Of a DNA stretch of 64,000 nucleotides, positions 1-8,110 are shown piece by piece. The position numbers and the translations under genes are program-made. The stretch's first letter is position 1; every line of letters begins with the position of its first letter. This DNA comes from Aquimonas sp041395245 (lineage in GTDB: Bacteria > Pseudomonadota > Gammaproteobacteria > Xanthomonadales > Xanthomonadaceae): positions 248,001 to 312,000 of the forward strand of contig JAWLAY010000006.1 of assembly GCA_041395245.1 (NCBI GenBank), read 5' to 3'. The notes under the pieces are model-generated. The model searched no databases. It saw nothing but the letters and a program-made list of their open reading frames with translations, and was not told where the DNA came from.

Positions 1-167
1 GCAAACCGCCAGCCCTGAGTACGAAAGGCGTTGGTACCACCGGCATTACCACTGCCCTGATGGCGGATATCCACACCAATCCGTCGTCCCAGTAGCAAAC
101 TACCCGAAACCGAACCCAGAAGGTAGGCAACCAGCAGGGTCAACACCATGCAGAGGGTGAGATTCAT
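1..167 (-). CDS. plsY: glycerol-3-phosphate acyltransferase PlsY (5' part only)
   Basis: Only the first 55 codons are present; the gene runs off the left edge. PlsY is an inner-membrane enzyme that transfers the acyl group of acyl-phosphate to glycerol 3-phosphate, the first step of phospholipid synthesis. The visible part has a hydrophobic first helix, then the LLGRRIGVDIR stretch and the family motif GSGNAGGTNAFR, which marks the first cytoplasmic loop. The start is the ATG at 165-167. It lies 53 nt downstream of a fatty-acid kinase fusion gene on the same strand, so the two are probably co-transcribed; the kinase would supply the acyl-phosphate PlsY uses. The identification from this short N-terminus is secure because the motif is specific. 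Confidence 0.9.
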   Translation of the reverse strand, partial: MNLTLCMVLTLLVAYLLGSVSGSLLLGRRIGVDIRHQGSGNAGGTNAFRTQGWRF

Positions 168-220
168 GCGTTCAGGATATCGCCTGCCACAGCTGTCTTG
201 CAGGTCTCGGTCGCACGAAG

Positions 221-2071
221 TCAGGCATTCGAAGTATCGCCCGCGATGGCGACAGGGATAGGCTGCCACGCGACGACCAAGGCACCCGTGCCCGCATGCG
301 CGCCAACCGCCGGTCCGACCTCCACGATACCCAGATCGTCGACATCCAGACCGCTTACCAAGCCACGACGAAGCACCTCCGCATCCTCGGCACAGCCGAC
401 GTGACCGATCAGTACGCGCCATCGCTGTGATGGATTCATCCGCCGACGCAGGTAGCGCGCAAACCGTGCTGGCGCGGATTGCGCTCCGCCCCACAGCGCA
501 CCGGCCACGCCCAGACGACCCGATGGCTTCATCCGCGCGATCGGCACCAGCCCCAGACCAGCGATCAGAGGCTTTGCCCAGGCGGGCATCCGACCGCCAC
601 GCACGGCGAAACTGACATCCCGCGTGATGGCCCAGGTCTGAACCTGCCCTCTCGCCGCCGAGACCGCTTCACGAATCACCTTGCTGCCTGCGCCACCGCG
701 CGCCAGCTCGGCCGCCAGCACGGCCAGCAAGGCCTGTCCACAGGACGCATGCCCGCTGTCGAGCACATGGACACGCTCTTCATCCACTCGACTGGCGGCG
801 GATTCCGCCGCCTGCAAGGTACCGGAGAGGGCACGCGACAAGCCGACGTAGACGAGCTCGTCGTGGTGCGAAAGACTGATCTCGAACTGACGCCGAAAAT
901 CGCCTGCGGGTGGTTGAGAGGTCTTGGGAAAGACCCCGCCCGCACGCAACCGTCGGTGAAACTCGGCGGCACTGAGTGAAACCTTGTCGAGGAAATCCTC
1001 ATCGCCAAACGAGACGCGCACCGGCACCATGTGAATCGCCAATGCCTGCTGCAACGCAATCGGCAAGTCCGCGCCACTGTCGGTGACCACGGCAACCGCC
1101 TGCTGGCGCGACGCTTCGGCCTGTTGCGCCAACATGTCGTCGGCTTTGATCGCACTGACGCGTCCGAAATCACGCATCCGTTCGAACATGAGCGCGGGCT
1201 CAGCCACATGCGCATGAACGCGAACCTTTTCCTGACCGCCCGCGACAACGACGCTCACCGCCCCCAGGGAGGCCAGTGCCTCGCGAATCTGCGGCGCCGA
1301 CAAGCCCTGGCCACTGACCAGACATTCGCTGCACCAGCGATGGGACTCGTCCACATCGTCGTGCAAGTGTTCTCCGGCAAACGGGATTTCCGGCGCGGAA
1401 TGCGGGGTTACCGGCGCGGAAAGACGCCCGCTTTCGACGTATTCGGAAATTCCCTCCAGCAGATCGATAAATCCCTGCGCGCCCGCATCAACAACGCCTG
1501 CCTGCTTCAACACGGGCAACTGTTCCGGCGTGCGTGCCAAGGCGACACGTGCCTGCGCGAGCGCTTGAGCGAAACCGGCCCGCGCATTGTTGACGGAGTC
1601 CGCACACCCCACCCAGGCATCGGCAAAGGCTCGAATGACGCTGAGGATGGTTCCTTCGCGAGGGTCCGACAGGGCACCGCAGGCGGCGTTGGCGCCTGCC
1701 TTGCTTGCATGGGCGAGCAACCGTGGCGGCGCGCTGTCGACACCCGCCAGGGCCTGACTGACACCGGAAAAGAACTGCGCCAGAATCGCCCCGGAGTTGC
1801 CGCGCGCGCCGTCTACTGCGGCATCGGCGACGGATCGCATCAGGGCACCGACGGAATGACAGCGATGACAAAGCCCCGCACTGATCACCGTGTTGAGCGT
1901 GAAGGCAAGGTTGCTGCCTGTATCGCCATCCGGCACGGGGAACACATTGATTCGATCCAGCCACTCGCGACGATTGACAACCCGGCGCATCCCCGAAATC
2001 AGGGCTCGCCGCAACTGGGCGGCAGTCACCAACTGGGCATTACTGTCTGTACTTCTGGTCTCGGCAAGCAT
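221..2071 (-). CDS. fatty-acid kinase fusion: DhaL (FakA-like) domain plus DegV (FakB-like) domain
   Basis: This protein of about 616 aa joins two functions usually encoded separately. Residues about 5-205 are a DhaL/DAK2 kinase domain with the signature INVFPVPDGDTGSN, whose aspartates bind Mg-ATP. A short middle region ends in VRVHAHVAEP, like the FakA middle domain. From about residue 330 the DegV/FakB fold begins with AVVTDSGADLP and contains FPKTSQP, the fatty-acid-binding signature. FakA phosphorylates a fatty acid held by FakB to give acyl-phosphate. The usual C-terminal FakA domain seems replaced by DegV. The gene precedes plsY on the same strand. The start is uncertain: the ATG at 2071 begins just before the conserved part, and an in-frame ATG at 2122 adds 17 unconserved residues; neither has a good ribosome binding site. 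Confidence 0.85.
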   Translation of the reverse strand: MLAETRSTDSNAQLVTAAQLRRALISGMRRVVNRREWLDRINVFPVPDGDTGSNLAFTLNTVISAGLCHRCHSVGALMRSVADAAVDGARGNSGAILAQFFSGVSQALAGVDSAPPRLLAHASKAGANAACGALSDPREGTILSVIRAFADAWVGCADSVNNARAGFAQALAQARVALARTPEQLPVLKQAGVVDAGAQGFIDLLEGISEYVESGRLSAPVTPHSAPEIPFAGEHLHDDVDESHRWCSECLVSGQGLSAPQIREALASLGAVSVVVAGGQEKVRVHAHVAEPALMFERMRDFGRVSAIKADDMLAQQAEASRQQAVAVVTDSGADLPIALQQALAIHMVPVRVSFGDEDFLDKVSLSAAEFHRRLRAGGVFPKTSQPPAGDFRRQFEISLSHHDELVYVGLSRALSGTLQAAESAASRVDEERVHVLDSGHASCGQALLAVLAAELARGGAGSKVIREAVSAARGQVQTWAITRDVSFAVRGGRMPAWAKPLIAGLGLVPIARMKPSGRLGVAGALWGGAQSAPARFARYLRRRMNPSQRWRVLIGHVGCAEDAEVLRRGLVSGLDVDDLGIVEVGPAVGAHAGTGALVVAWQPIPVAIAGDTSNA

Positions 2072-2278
2072 GGCGACATGGTGCGGGAGTCCTTGCCTCG
2101 CGTCATGCTGCGCCGCGCACATGGCCAGGCAGTGGCATGTCCCTGCTCCGCATCATTCGCGATCCAGCGTGGTCCGGCACTTCCGCTGCTACCGCCAAGC
2201 GCGTAGTCTTCACGCGCTCTGACGCAAACTGCGTTCAAATGTCAATGCTGTTGGCACCTGCGAAACGGGAGGCATCCG

Positions 2279-2569
2279 ATGCATCCAAAGCCGAGAAACG
2301 ATGCGCTGGTCCTCAGCCTGCTCTGGTTTGCGTTCGGCCTGAGCGCCACATCGGCGACCGATGCGATGGCCGCAGAGATGTTGCCGGAAACCGCCTCCAA
2401 AGCCTGCTCGGATGAGACACCAGCGCCCAGCAGCAGTGAAGACACCGCTCCACCCAGTGAGCCGCCGGTAGCCACCCGGCGCAGTCACGTCACGCGTACT
2501 GGCGGCAACAGTGCACAGCCGTCGCGGAGTTCACGCTGGAACGCCTTCCTTCCGGGCATGCTGCGCTGA
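2279..2569 (+). CDS. small secreted proline/serine-rich protein, unknown function
   Basis: The gene encodes 96 aa and is divergent from the fatty-acid kinase gene. A strong ribosome binding site GGGAGG at 2267-2272 lies 6 nt before the ATG, which supports a real gene. The N-terminus has two basic residues and a hydrophobic stretch (LVLSLLWFAFGLSATSA) that looks like a signal peptide. The middle is rich in Pro, Ser, Thr and Glu, and the protein ends in RWNAFLPGMLR. I recall small xanthomonad proteins with a similar basic, aromatic 'LPGM.R' end, but no function is known to me. An overlapping minus-strand frame (2210-2488) lacks such signals and was set aside. Confidence 0.6.
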   Translation: MHPKPRNDALVLSLLWFAFGLSATSATDAMAAEMLPETASKACSDETPAPSSSEDTAPPSEPPVATRRSHVTRTGGNSAQPSRSSRWNAFLPGMLR

Positions 2570-2624
2570 TCGTCACAAGCCAGCCTCAACGCGTCTCACG
2601 ACCAGCGGCTTCCGCCGCGTATAA

Positions 2625-3998
2625 CTAGACCGCCGGTGAGAAGCGCAACACGAAGCGTGCACCGCCCAACTCATCGGATCGTTCAACGGACAGTTCACCG
2701 CGATAGGCCCGCACGATGTCCTGCACGATGTCGAGGCCAATCCCATGCCCCTGCACGCGCTCGTCGCCGCGAACACCGCGCTGCAGCAGTCGCTCCACCT
2801 GATCCGCAGGAATTCCAGGGCCGTCGTCATCGACCGAAATCAACAGCCCCGAGCGGCGCTGCGACACGATGGTCATGGTGCGGGTCGACAACAGAACCCG
2901 ATGATCGGCCCACTTGAAGGCGTTTTCCAGCAGGTTGCCAAGCAATTCCATCAAGTCGCCCAATTCGCCATAGAAGCGCGCGCTGGAATCGAGGTCGAAC
3001 TCACACAACACGTTCTTCTTGGCATAGACCTTTTCGAGCCCGCGAACCAGTTCTTCCGCATGCGGAGCAATCTCGATCGGGGCCGCAAATACCTGATGCC
3101 CCATGGTCGCGGCACGCGACAACTGATAGGCAACAATCTGATCCATCCGCGCCACCTGGGCGCGAACATCGTCACGTAAACCGGCATTGTCGGGATCACT
3201 TTCGATTCGCGCCCGCAGTACGGCCAAGGGCGTCTTCAGGCTGTGTGCCAGATCGCCCAGCGTCTTGCGGTGACGTTTCAGATGATCGCGCTCGCTCTCG
3301 ATGAAATCGTTGATGTTGTTGGTCAACATTGCCAACTCACGGGGGTACACACCGTGCAGGCGATCCGTCACGCCATGCTCGACTTCCGACAGCTCGGAGA
3401 TCACTTTTCGGACCGGCTGCAGGCTCCAGCGCAGCACCAGTATCTGCACCGCCAGCAGGACCACGGCGGCCGCGCCGAGGTAGCCCCATAGCGTGCGACG
3501 AAACACCGTCACCTCGCGCGCAAGCGCCGATGCCTGCTCGGCAATCAGGAAGGTGAATCGCACTTCCTGCTGCGAACCCATCTCCCAGGCAACGCCCAAA
3601 GCGAGCCGGTAAATGGGGCCATCCGGCGTATCGAGCGGGCCATCGAAACGCGTTTCGCCCGGCGGCAACGCGACATCGAAAGGCAAGTCTCGACCCATCG
3701 CGGACGGCGAGCGCCACGCGAATTCATTTCCGTGCACGCCCGCATACAGGCCCGCACCGGGTTGCAGGAAACGCGGCTCGGGCGGCACATCCGGGACAAT
3801 CAACTGCCCCCCGCGCGACAAGTCCGAGCCCGCAAGATAGGCATGCGCAAAGGTCTGCAACCGCTCACGCAGCGCACTCAATGCGGTCTCACTGAAGGCA
3901 CGATCCAGGGCCAGTCCGGTCAACCCCAGAAAGGCCACCAAGGCAAAACCTGCCGCCCAGAACTGACGGGCCTGCAGCGACAGGGTCTGACGCGCCAT
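2625..3998 (-). CDS. phoQ: sensor histidine kinase PhoQ
   Basis: The 457-aa inner-membrane sensor kinase has a first membrane helix at about residues 13-32, a periplasmic sensor of about 140 residues, a second helix (GYLGAAAVVLLAVQILVL) at about 173-190, a HAMP linker, and a dimerisation helix with the phospho-accepting histidine in DLAHSLKTPL near residue 252. The ATP-binding part has the N box (NLLENAFKW), DDGPGIP, and HGIGL. The LAHSLKTP form is typical of PhoQ. It would respond to envelope signals such as low Mg2+ or cationic peptides, but the sensed signal cannot be read from sequence. It starts 14 nt after phoP and is surely co-transcribed with it. Confidence 0.93.
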   Translation of the reverse strand: MARQTLSLQARQFWAAGFALVAFLGLTGLALDRAFSETALSALRERLQTFAHAYLAGSDLSRGGQLIVPDVPPEPRFLQPGAGLYAGVHGNEFAWRSPSAMGRDLPFDVALPPGETRFDGPLDTPDGPIYRLALGVAWEMGSQQEVRFTFLIAEQASALAREVTVFRRTLWGYLGAAAVVLLAVQILVLRWSLQPVRKVISELSEVEHGVTDRLHGVYPRELAMLTNNINDFIESERDHLKRHRKTLGDLAHSLKTPLAVLRARIESDPDNAGLRDDVRAQVARMDQIVAYQLSRAATMGHQVFAAPIEIAPHAEELVRGLEKVYAKKNVLCEFDLDSSARFYGELGDLMELLGNLLENAFKWADHRVLLSTRTMTIVSQRRSGLLISVDDDGPGIPADQVERLLQRGVRGDERVQGHGIGLDIVQDIVRAYRGELSVERSDELGGARFVLRFSPAV

Positions 3999-4012
3999 GG
4001 AAGGGATTCAGC

Positions 4013-4693
4013 TCACTCGTCGCGCGGAATTGCGAAACGATAGCCGCGACCACGCACCGTCTCGATCGGCTTCATCTCACCATCGGGATCGAGCTTCTTG
4101 CGCAGCCGCCCGATGAACACCTCTAGTACGTTCGAGTCGCGATCAAAATCCTGCTGATAGATGTGCTCGGTCAGGTCCGCCTTGGAAACCAGTTCACCCG
4201 CGTGCAACATCAGGTATTCCAGAACCTTGTACTCGTAGCTGGTCAGATCGATGGGCTGCCCCGCTACGCTGACAGTCTGTGCCGCCAAATCCAGACGGAT
4301 CGGACCGCAGTCAAGGCTGGGCTTGCTCCATCCGGCCGCGCGCCGCAGCAAGGCATTCAGCCGTGCCAACAGTTCCTCGACGTGGAAGGGTTTGACGAGA
4401 TAGTCATCGGCGCCGGCTTTCAGTCCCTCGACCTTGTCCTGCCACATGGTCCGTGCGGTCAGGATGAGAATCGGAAACTTCTTGCCTTCGGCGCGCAAGG
4501 CTCGCACCAGATCCATCCCCGACATCTTGGGCAAACCCAAATCGATCACTGCGACATCGAACGGCACCTCGCGCCCCATGTACAGGCCCTCATCGCCGTC
4601 TGCCGCCATGTCGACCGCATAGCCCTCACGCTTCAACCGCGCGCCCAAGGTCTCACGCAACGGTGCTTCATCTTCAACCAGCAGAATTCGCAT
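4013..4693 (-). CDS. phoP: response regulator PhoP (OmpR family)
   Basis: This 226-aa regulator has a receiver domain (residues 1-118) with acidic residues E7/D8, the phospho-acceptor D51 in VIDLGLPKMSG, T/S in ILTARTMWQDK and the conserved lysine in YLVKPF. A C-terminal winged helix of the OmpR type follows, with LTSYEYKVLEYLMLHAGELVSK and GRGYRFAIP. Phosphorylated PhoP controls envelope and Mg2+ genes. It lies directly upstream of phoQ (14-nt gap) and downstream of a small PepSY-like gene on the same strand, which may be part of the same regulon. The 84 nt between 4694 and 4777 may hold a promoter; I could not mark a clear PhoP box. Confidence 0.94.
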   Translation of the reverse strand: MRILLVEDEAPLRETLGARLKREGYAVDMAADGDEGLYMGREVPFDVAVIDLGLPKMSGMDLVRALRAEGKKFPILILTARTMWQDKVEGLKAGADDYLVKPFHVEELLARLNALLRRAAGWSKPSLDCGPIRLDLAAQTVSVAGQPIDLTSYEYKVLEYLMLHAGELVSKADLTEHIYQQDFDRDSNVLEVFIGRLRKKLDPDGEMKPIETVRGRGYRFAIPRDE

Positions 4694-4777
4694 TCATCCA
4701 CTCCTCGGCCGTCGGCGCGGCAACTTCACTGGATTGACATAGTGTAGGACTGACACGGCGAACGCGACCAATCGCGC

Positions 4778-5143
4778 TCATGTGCCATCGTGCGGCCGGG
4801 CACCGACCGATCTCTCAGTGGGCGGGGGCGGTGAGGGCTTCTGGTTGTCACGCAACATCGGCCTGGGTTGCGCGGGACGAGGCGATACCCGACCGCCGGG
4901 ACGCTCCTGCATCACCCTGATCCGCCCGCCGGGTGTCAGCACCTTCATGCGATAGACATCCTGCCCGTTACGTTGAATCGACTCGATCCGCAGCACGCGC
5001 CCGCCGGTTTCGCGCTCCACCCGCCGAACCGACTCGCGGACTTGGCCCGGCTCCTCCGCCTGCTGCGCCCAGACCTTACCGCCCGCGCCGGATAACACCA
5101 GGCACGCAAGAAAGATTGAACGGGGAATCGTGGGCGATTTCAT
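4778..5143 (-). CDS. secreted PepSY-like protein upstream of phoPQ
   Basis: The 121-aa protein begins with a signal peptide (IFLACLVLSGAGGKVWAQ, cleavage near AQ|QA) and is therefore probably periplasmic. The middle reads as a single small PepSY-like unit: VRRVERETGGRVLRI, followed by NGQDVYRMKVLTPGGRIRV. PepSY modules are thought to be inhibitory or protein-binding. The last 40 residues are Pro/Arg-rich and disordered. The gene precedes phoP by 84 nt on the same strand; I recall the same arrangement in Xanthomonas relatives, which suggests a role in tuning PhoQ. That role is inference. The start ATG at 5141-5143 gives a complete signal peptide. Confidence 0.7.
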   Translation of the reverse strand: MKSPTIPRSIFLACLVLSGAGGKVWAQQAEEPGQVRESVRRVERETGGRVLRIESIQRNGQDVYRMKVLTPGGRIRVMQERPGGRVSPRPAQPRPMLRDNQKPSPPPPTERSVGARPHDGT

Positions 5144-5267
5144 AGCAGGCGGCGAATCTTACTCATGCGGGCGGCGTCAATACAGGCATGCAGTCTCGAA
5201 CGGCCGCGGTGAATCCGTACTGAAGTCGGAAAACCCGTCGCAAAATCTGGCTTCCCCGTTGAAAAAA

Positions 5268-6164
5268 CTAGAAAATCTCGGCGACGCAACAACGAAGACT
5301 GCCACCCGCCTTCTCGATCTCGTCCAGATTCACGGCGTGCACGGCGAAACCAGATCGCTGCAATTGCGCCAACTGGGGCGCGGTCAACGCATCAGCAGCC
5401 CGCTCGCTCATCCAGACGGCTTCCTCGCTCACGCTCAGACAATTCGCCGCGAACGCTGCCTTCTGGGCGGACGTAAGTTCCAGCACATCAGGCGCATAAC
5501 AGGCCGCAATCCGCTCCGCGTCCCGGACATCGGCAAATCCATCCGGACAAATCACCAACAGTCGCGAAGCCAGAATGCTCATCACCACATTCATGTGGTA
5601 CTCGCCTGCCGCCAAAGGCACGCCCAGCCATTCCTGCAAGCCAATCGCCGAAGCGAACGCGCGCCCGCCCGCCTCACTGCACCGCTCACCCAATCCGGCA
5701 AAACCCAGCCCGCGCGCACGATCAATAACCATCGAACCGGTCAATTCGACACGTCCCGGCTGCGTCCGCAGGTCCACCACATCGTAACCAAGCAGATCGG
5801 TGAAGAACGCCTGGATGTCTCGACGTTCGACCTCCTGTTGCCGGATCGGATGGCGCATGTACCCCAGCACGAGCCGCCCCGGACAGGCGGCGAAAACATT
5901 GTTGGGGAACAGGTCATCCGGGGTGTGCTCGCTGCCCGCGAACGCAACCACCGGCAGCGCTCTCGACAAGGCCTGTTGCAGCGCTCGGTGCTGTTGCTGG
6001 GCGCGATCGAGCGAATACGCCGCGTTCAACTGCATGTAGGCATTGTCGGTTGCCGACTGCGATGCCAGCTGTCGCGCCGAAGGACTGATGACGAAGGCGC
6101 CACGCGCGCAGGGGCGTCCGGTCTTGGGCAAAGTGCGGGCACGCGCAACGAAGGCGTCGGTCAT
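5268..6164 (-). CDS. arginine deiminase-related hydrolase (amidinotransferase superfamily)
   Basis: The 298-aa protein has the guanidine-modifying superfamily pattern: TPDDLFPNNVF near residue 80 (substrate guanidinium contact), VELTGSMVID, the catalytic histidine region EYHMNVVMSI, and a C-terminal nucleophilic cysteine in GGSLRCCVAEIF. It resembles the arginine-deiminase-related group that includes citrulline-utilisation hydrolase CtlX; the substrate could be citrulline, arginine or a methylarginine and cannot be decided here. The start is the ATG at 6162-6164, which overlaps the dusA stop in an ATGA arrangement, so translation is probably coupled to dusA. A longer reading back to 6221 would lie inside dusA and is unlikely. 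Confidence 0.8.
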   Translation of the reverse strand: MTDAFVARARTLPKTGRPCARGAFVISPSARQLASQSATDNAYMQLNAAYSLDRAQQQHRALQQALSRALPVVAFAGSEHTPDDLFPNNVFAACPGRLVLGYMRHPIRQQEVERRDIQAFFTDLLGYDVVDLRTQPGRVELTGSMVIDRARGLGFAGLGERCSEAGGRAFASAIGLQEWLGVPLAAGEYHMNVVMSILASRLLVICPDGFADVRDAERIAACYAPDVLELTSAQKAAFAANCLSVSEEAVWMSERAADALTAPQLAQLQRSGFAVHAVNLDEIEKAGGSLRCCVAEIF

Positions 6165-7165
6165 GCTGCCCGCCCCTGCTGCGACTCGACCGCCTGCAAC
6201 GCTTGCTCCACCACCGACCATCCCGAACCGGCACGAGGTGCCTGCTCAGACAGAATCTGTCGATATACGCGACCACCGGGTAGCCCGGCGAACAAGCCAA
6301 GCACATGCCGAGTGATGTGTTTGAGCGCGACGCCGCGCGCCAACTGCGTTTCGACATAGGGCTGCAGACCGCGCAGCAAGTCACCTCGCGAGAGGGATTC
6401 ACGCCGGGGCTCAAACAGGGCGCGATCCAACTGATGCAACAGATAGGGGTCGTGGTACGCAGCGCGTCCCAGCATCACACCATCCACCTGCCCCATCTCG
6501 GCAAGACACGCCGGCAGCGAACTCAATCCCCCGTTGATAACGATCTGCAGGTGCGGCCGGCGCGCCTTGAGGCGGTGCACGAGGTCGTATCGCAGCGGTG
6601 GAATTTCACGATTTTCCTTCGGACTCAAACCCTGCAGCCAGGCCTTGCGGGCGTGCACGATGAAGGTGCCGCAACCTGTCGCGGCAACGCGTTCGATAAA
6701 GCCGTCGAGTGTGGATTCTTCGTCCTGGTCATCCACACCGATCCGACACTTCACCGTCACCGGCACCTGCACTGCGGCACGCATCGCCGCCACACAGTCG
6801 GCCACCAAATCGGGCTCGCGCATCAGACAGGCACCGAAGCGACCTGCCTGAACGCGATCCGATGGGCAGCCCACGTTGAGATTGATCTCGTCATAGCCCC
6901 ACTGCTCACCAATGCGTGCCGCCTCGGCGAGGACCGCAGGCTCGCTGCCCCCCAGTTGCAGGGCCAAGGGATGCTCCTGCGGGGAATAGCCCAACAGCCG
7001 TTCGCGATCCCCCAGGCGCACCGCCTGCGCATGCACCATTTCCGTGTACAGACGGGCATGCGGCGCCAGCAGCCGATGGAAGACGCGGCAATGCCGGTCT
7101 GTCCAATCCATCATGGGCGCGACGGACAGGCGAAGCGAGGCGGCGTAGGCATTCCGGTCAGACAT
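6161..7165 (-). CDS. dusA: tRNA-dihydrouridine(20/20a) synthase DusA
   Basis: The 334-aa flavoprotein reduces uridine 20/20a in the tRNA D-loop using FMN and NADPH. Visible features are LSVAPMMDWTDRHCR at the N-terminus (FMN site), INLNVGCPSDRVQ with the active-site cysteine, the FMN-phosphate-binding KCRIGVDDQDE, FIVHARKAWLQGLSPKENR, and INGGLSSL plus GVMLGRAAYHDP. Length and motifs match DusA rather than DusB or DusC. The ATG at 7163-7165 is chosen because it begins at the conserved part; an in-frame ATG at 7219 would add 18 residues. Neither has a clear ribosome binding site. The stop overlaps the start of the arginine-deiminase-like gene. Confidence 0.93.
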   Translation of the reverse strand: MSDRNAYAASLRLSVAPMMDWTDRHCRVFHRLLAPHARLYTEMVHAQAVRLGDRERLLGYSPQEHPLALQLGGSEPAVLAEAARIGEQWGYDEINLNVGCPSDRVQAGRFGACLMREPDLVADCVAAMRAAVQVPVTVKCRIGVDDQDEESTLDGFIERVAATGCGTFIVHARKAWLQGLSPKENREIPPLRYDLVHRLKARRPHLQIVINGGLSSLPACLAEMGQVDGVMLGRAAYHDPYLLHQLDRALFEPRRESLSRGDLLRGLQPYVETQLARGVALKHITRHVLGLFAGLPGGRVYRQILSEQAPRAGSGWSVVEQALQAVESQQGRAA

Positions 7166-7259
7166 GGAGCAACCAAGGGAGAACAGACAGGAAAGGATAA
7201 CAGCGGCATCACAAGCCACTGCCTAAACTACCGCCCGTGCCTCGTGGATAGTCGAATCG

Positions 7260-7296
7260 ATAGCCATGGACTATTGAAATAATCCCATCAATCAAT
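7260..7296 (+). promoter_or_regulatory. putative OxyR binding site upstream of ahpC
   Basis: The sequence fits ATAG-N7-CTAT-N7-ATAG-N7-CTAT at 13 of 16 fixed positions: ATAG at 7260-7263, CTAT at 7271-7274, ATCC at 7282-7285 and CAAT at 7293-7296. The first half is perfect. It ends right before a possible -35 (TTGCCC, 7297-7302) with a weak -10 (TAGGCT, 7320-7325) 17 nt further on, the usual place for an OxyR activator site. ahpCF is a classical OxyR target. Confidence 0.5.
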
Positions 7297-7371
7297 TTGC
7301 CCGGCCTTCACGTTCGTCTTAGGCTGTGCCCACTGTCTCACCCACCCAAACAAACCTCAGGAGTTTCGACC

Positions 7372-7950
7372 ATGTCGTTGATCAACACCCCCGTGCAGCC
7401 GTTCAAGACCACTGCTTTCGTCAACCGCGATGGTGGCAAAGGCGAGTTCATCGAAGTGACCGAGAAGAGTCTGCACGGCAAGTGGTCCGTGCTGATCTTC
7501 ATGCCGGCAGCCTTCACCTTCAACTGCCCCACCGAAATCGAAGACGCCGCCGACAACTACGCCGAATTCCAGAAGGCCGGTGCCGAGGTGTACATCGTCA
7601 CCACCGACACGCATTTCTCGCACAAGGTGTGGCACGAAACCTCGCCCGCCGTCGGCAAGGCCAAGTTCCCGCTGGTCGGCGATCCCACGCACGCCCTGAG
7701 CAACGCGTTCGGCGTGCACATCGCGGAAGAAGGTCTGGCGCTGCGCGGCACCTTCGTCATCAACCCAGAAGGCGTGATCAAGACGCTGGAAATCCACAGC
7801 AATGAAATTGCGCGCGACGTCTCCGAAACCCTGCGCAAGCTGAAGGCCGCCCAGTTCACCGCCGCGAATCCGGGTCAGGTCTGCCCCGCAAAGTGGAAGG
7901 AAGGCGCGAAGACCCTGGCTCCCTCGCTGGACCTTGTCGGCAAAATCTGA
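7372..7950 (+). CDS. ahpC: alkyl hydroperoxide reductase peroxiredoxin AhpC
   Basis: The 192-aa typical 2-Cys peroxiredoxin reduces organic peroxides, H2O2 and peroxynitrite. The peroxidatic cysteine is C52 in FMPAAFTFNCPTE and the resolving cysteine is near residue 170 in GQVCPAKW. The C-terminal tail is of the bacterial AhpC type. The ATG at 7372 has AGGAG at 7359-7363. It is followed 160 nt later by ahpF, its reductase, and preceded by an OxyR-like site, so peroxide induction is expected. A hairpin between ahpC and ahpF may keep the peroxiredoxin in excess over the flavoprotein. Confidence 0.97.
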   Translation: MSLINTPVQPFKTTAFVNRDGGKGEFIEVTEKSLHGKWSVLIFMPAAFTFNCPTEIEDAADNYAEFQKAGAEVYIVTTDTHFSHKVWHETSPAVGKAKFPLVGDPTHALSNAFGVHIAEEGLALRGTFVINPEGVIKTLEIHSNEIARDVSETLRKLKAAQFTAANPGQVCPAKWKEGAKTLAPSLDLVGKI

Positions 7951-7967
7951 GTTTCGACCGTCGCACC

Positions 7968-7994
7968 CTCCGCGCGGCCCCGAGCCGCGCGGAG
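7968..7994 (+). terminator. GC-rich hairpin between ahpC and ahpF
   Basis: A perfect 11-bp inverted repeat (7968-7978 and 7984-7994) with a 5-nt loop lies 18 nt after the ahpC stop. No T-run follows, so it is better seen as a partial terminator or an mRNA 3'-end stabiliser that would leave more ahpC than ahpF message. Confidence 0.5.
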
Positions 7995-8110
7995 CTTCCC
8001 GAACTGTGTCGGCGCAAACACAGCCCTGTTCTCTCCTCCCCTATTGACCGCTTGACGTCTGCCTCCGCGCAGGCGCTCGCTACGCACGCCTTCTGTTCTG
8101 GAGAACCGCC

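Noticed and set aside
1031..2206. 391-aa plus-strand frame antisense to the fatty-acid kinase fusion
   Set aside because: Shadow frame without homology.
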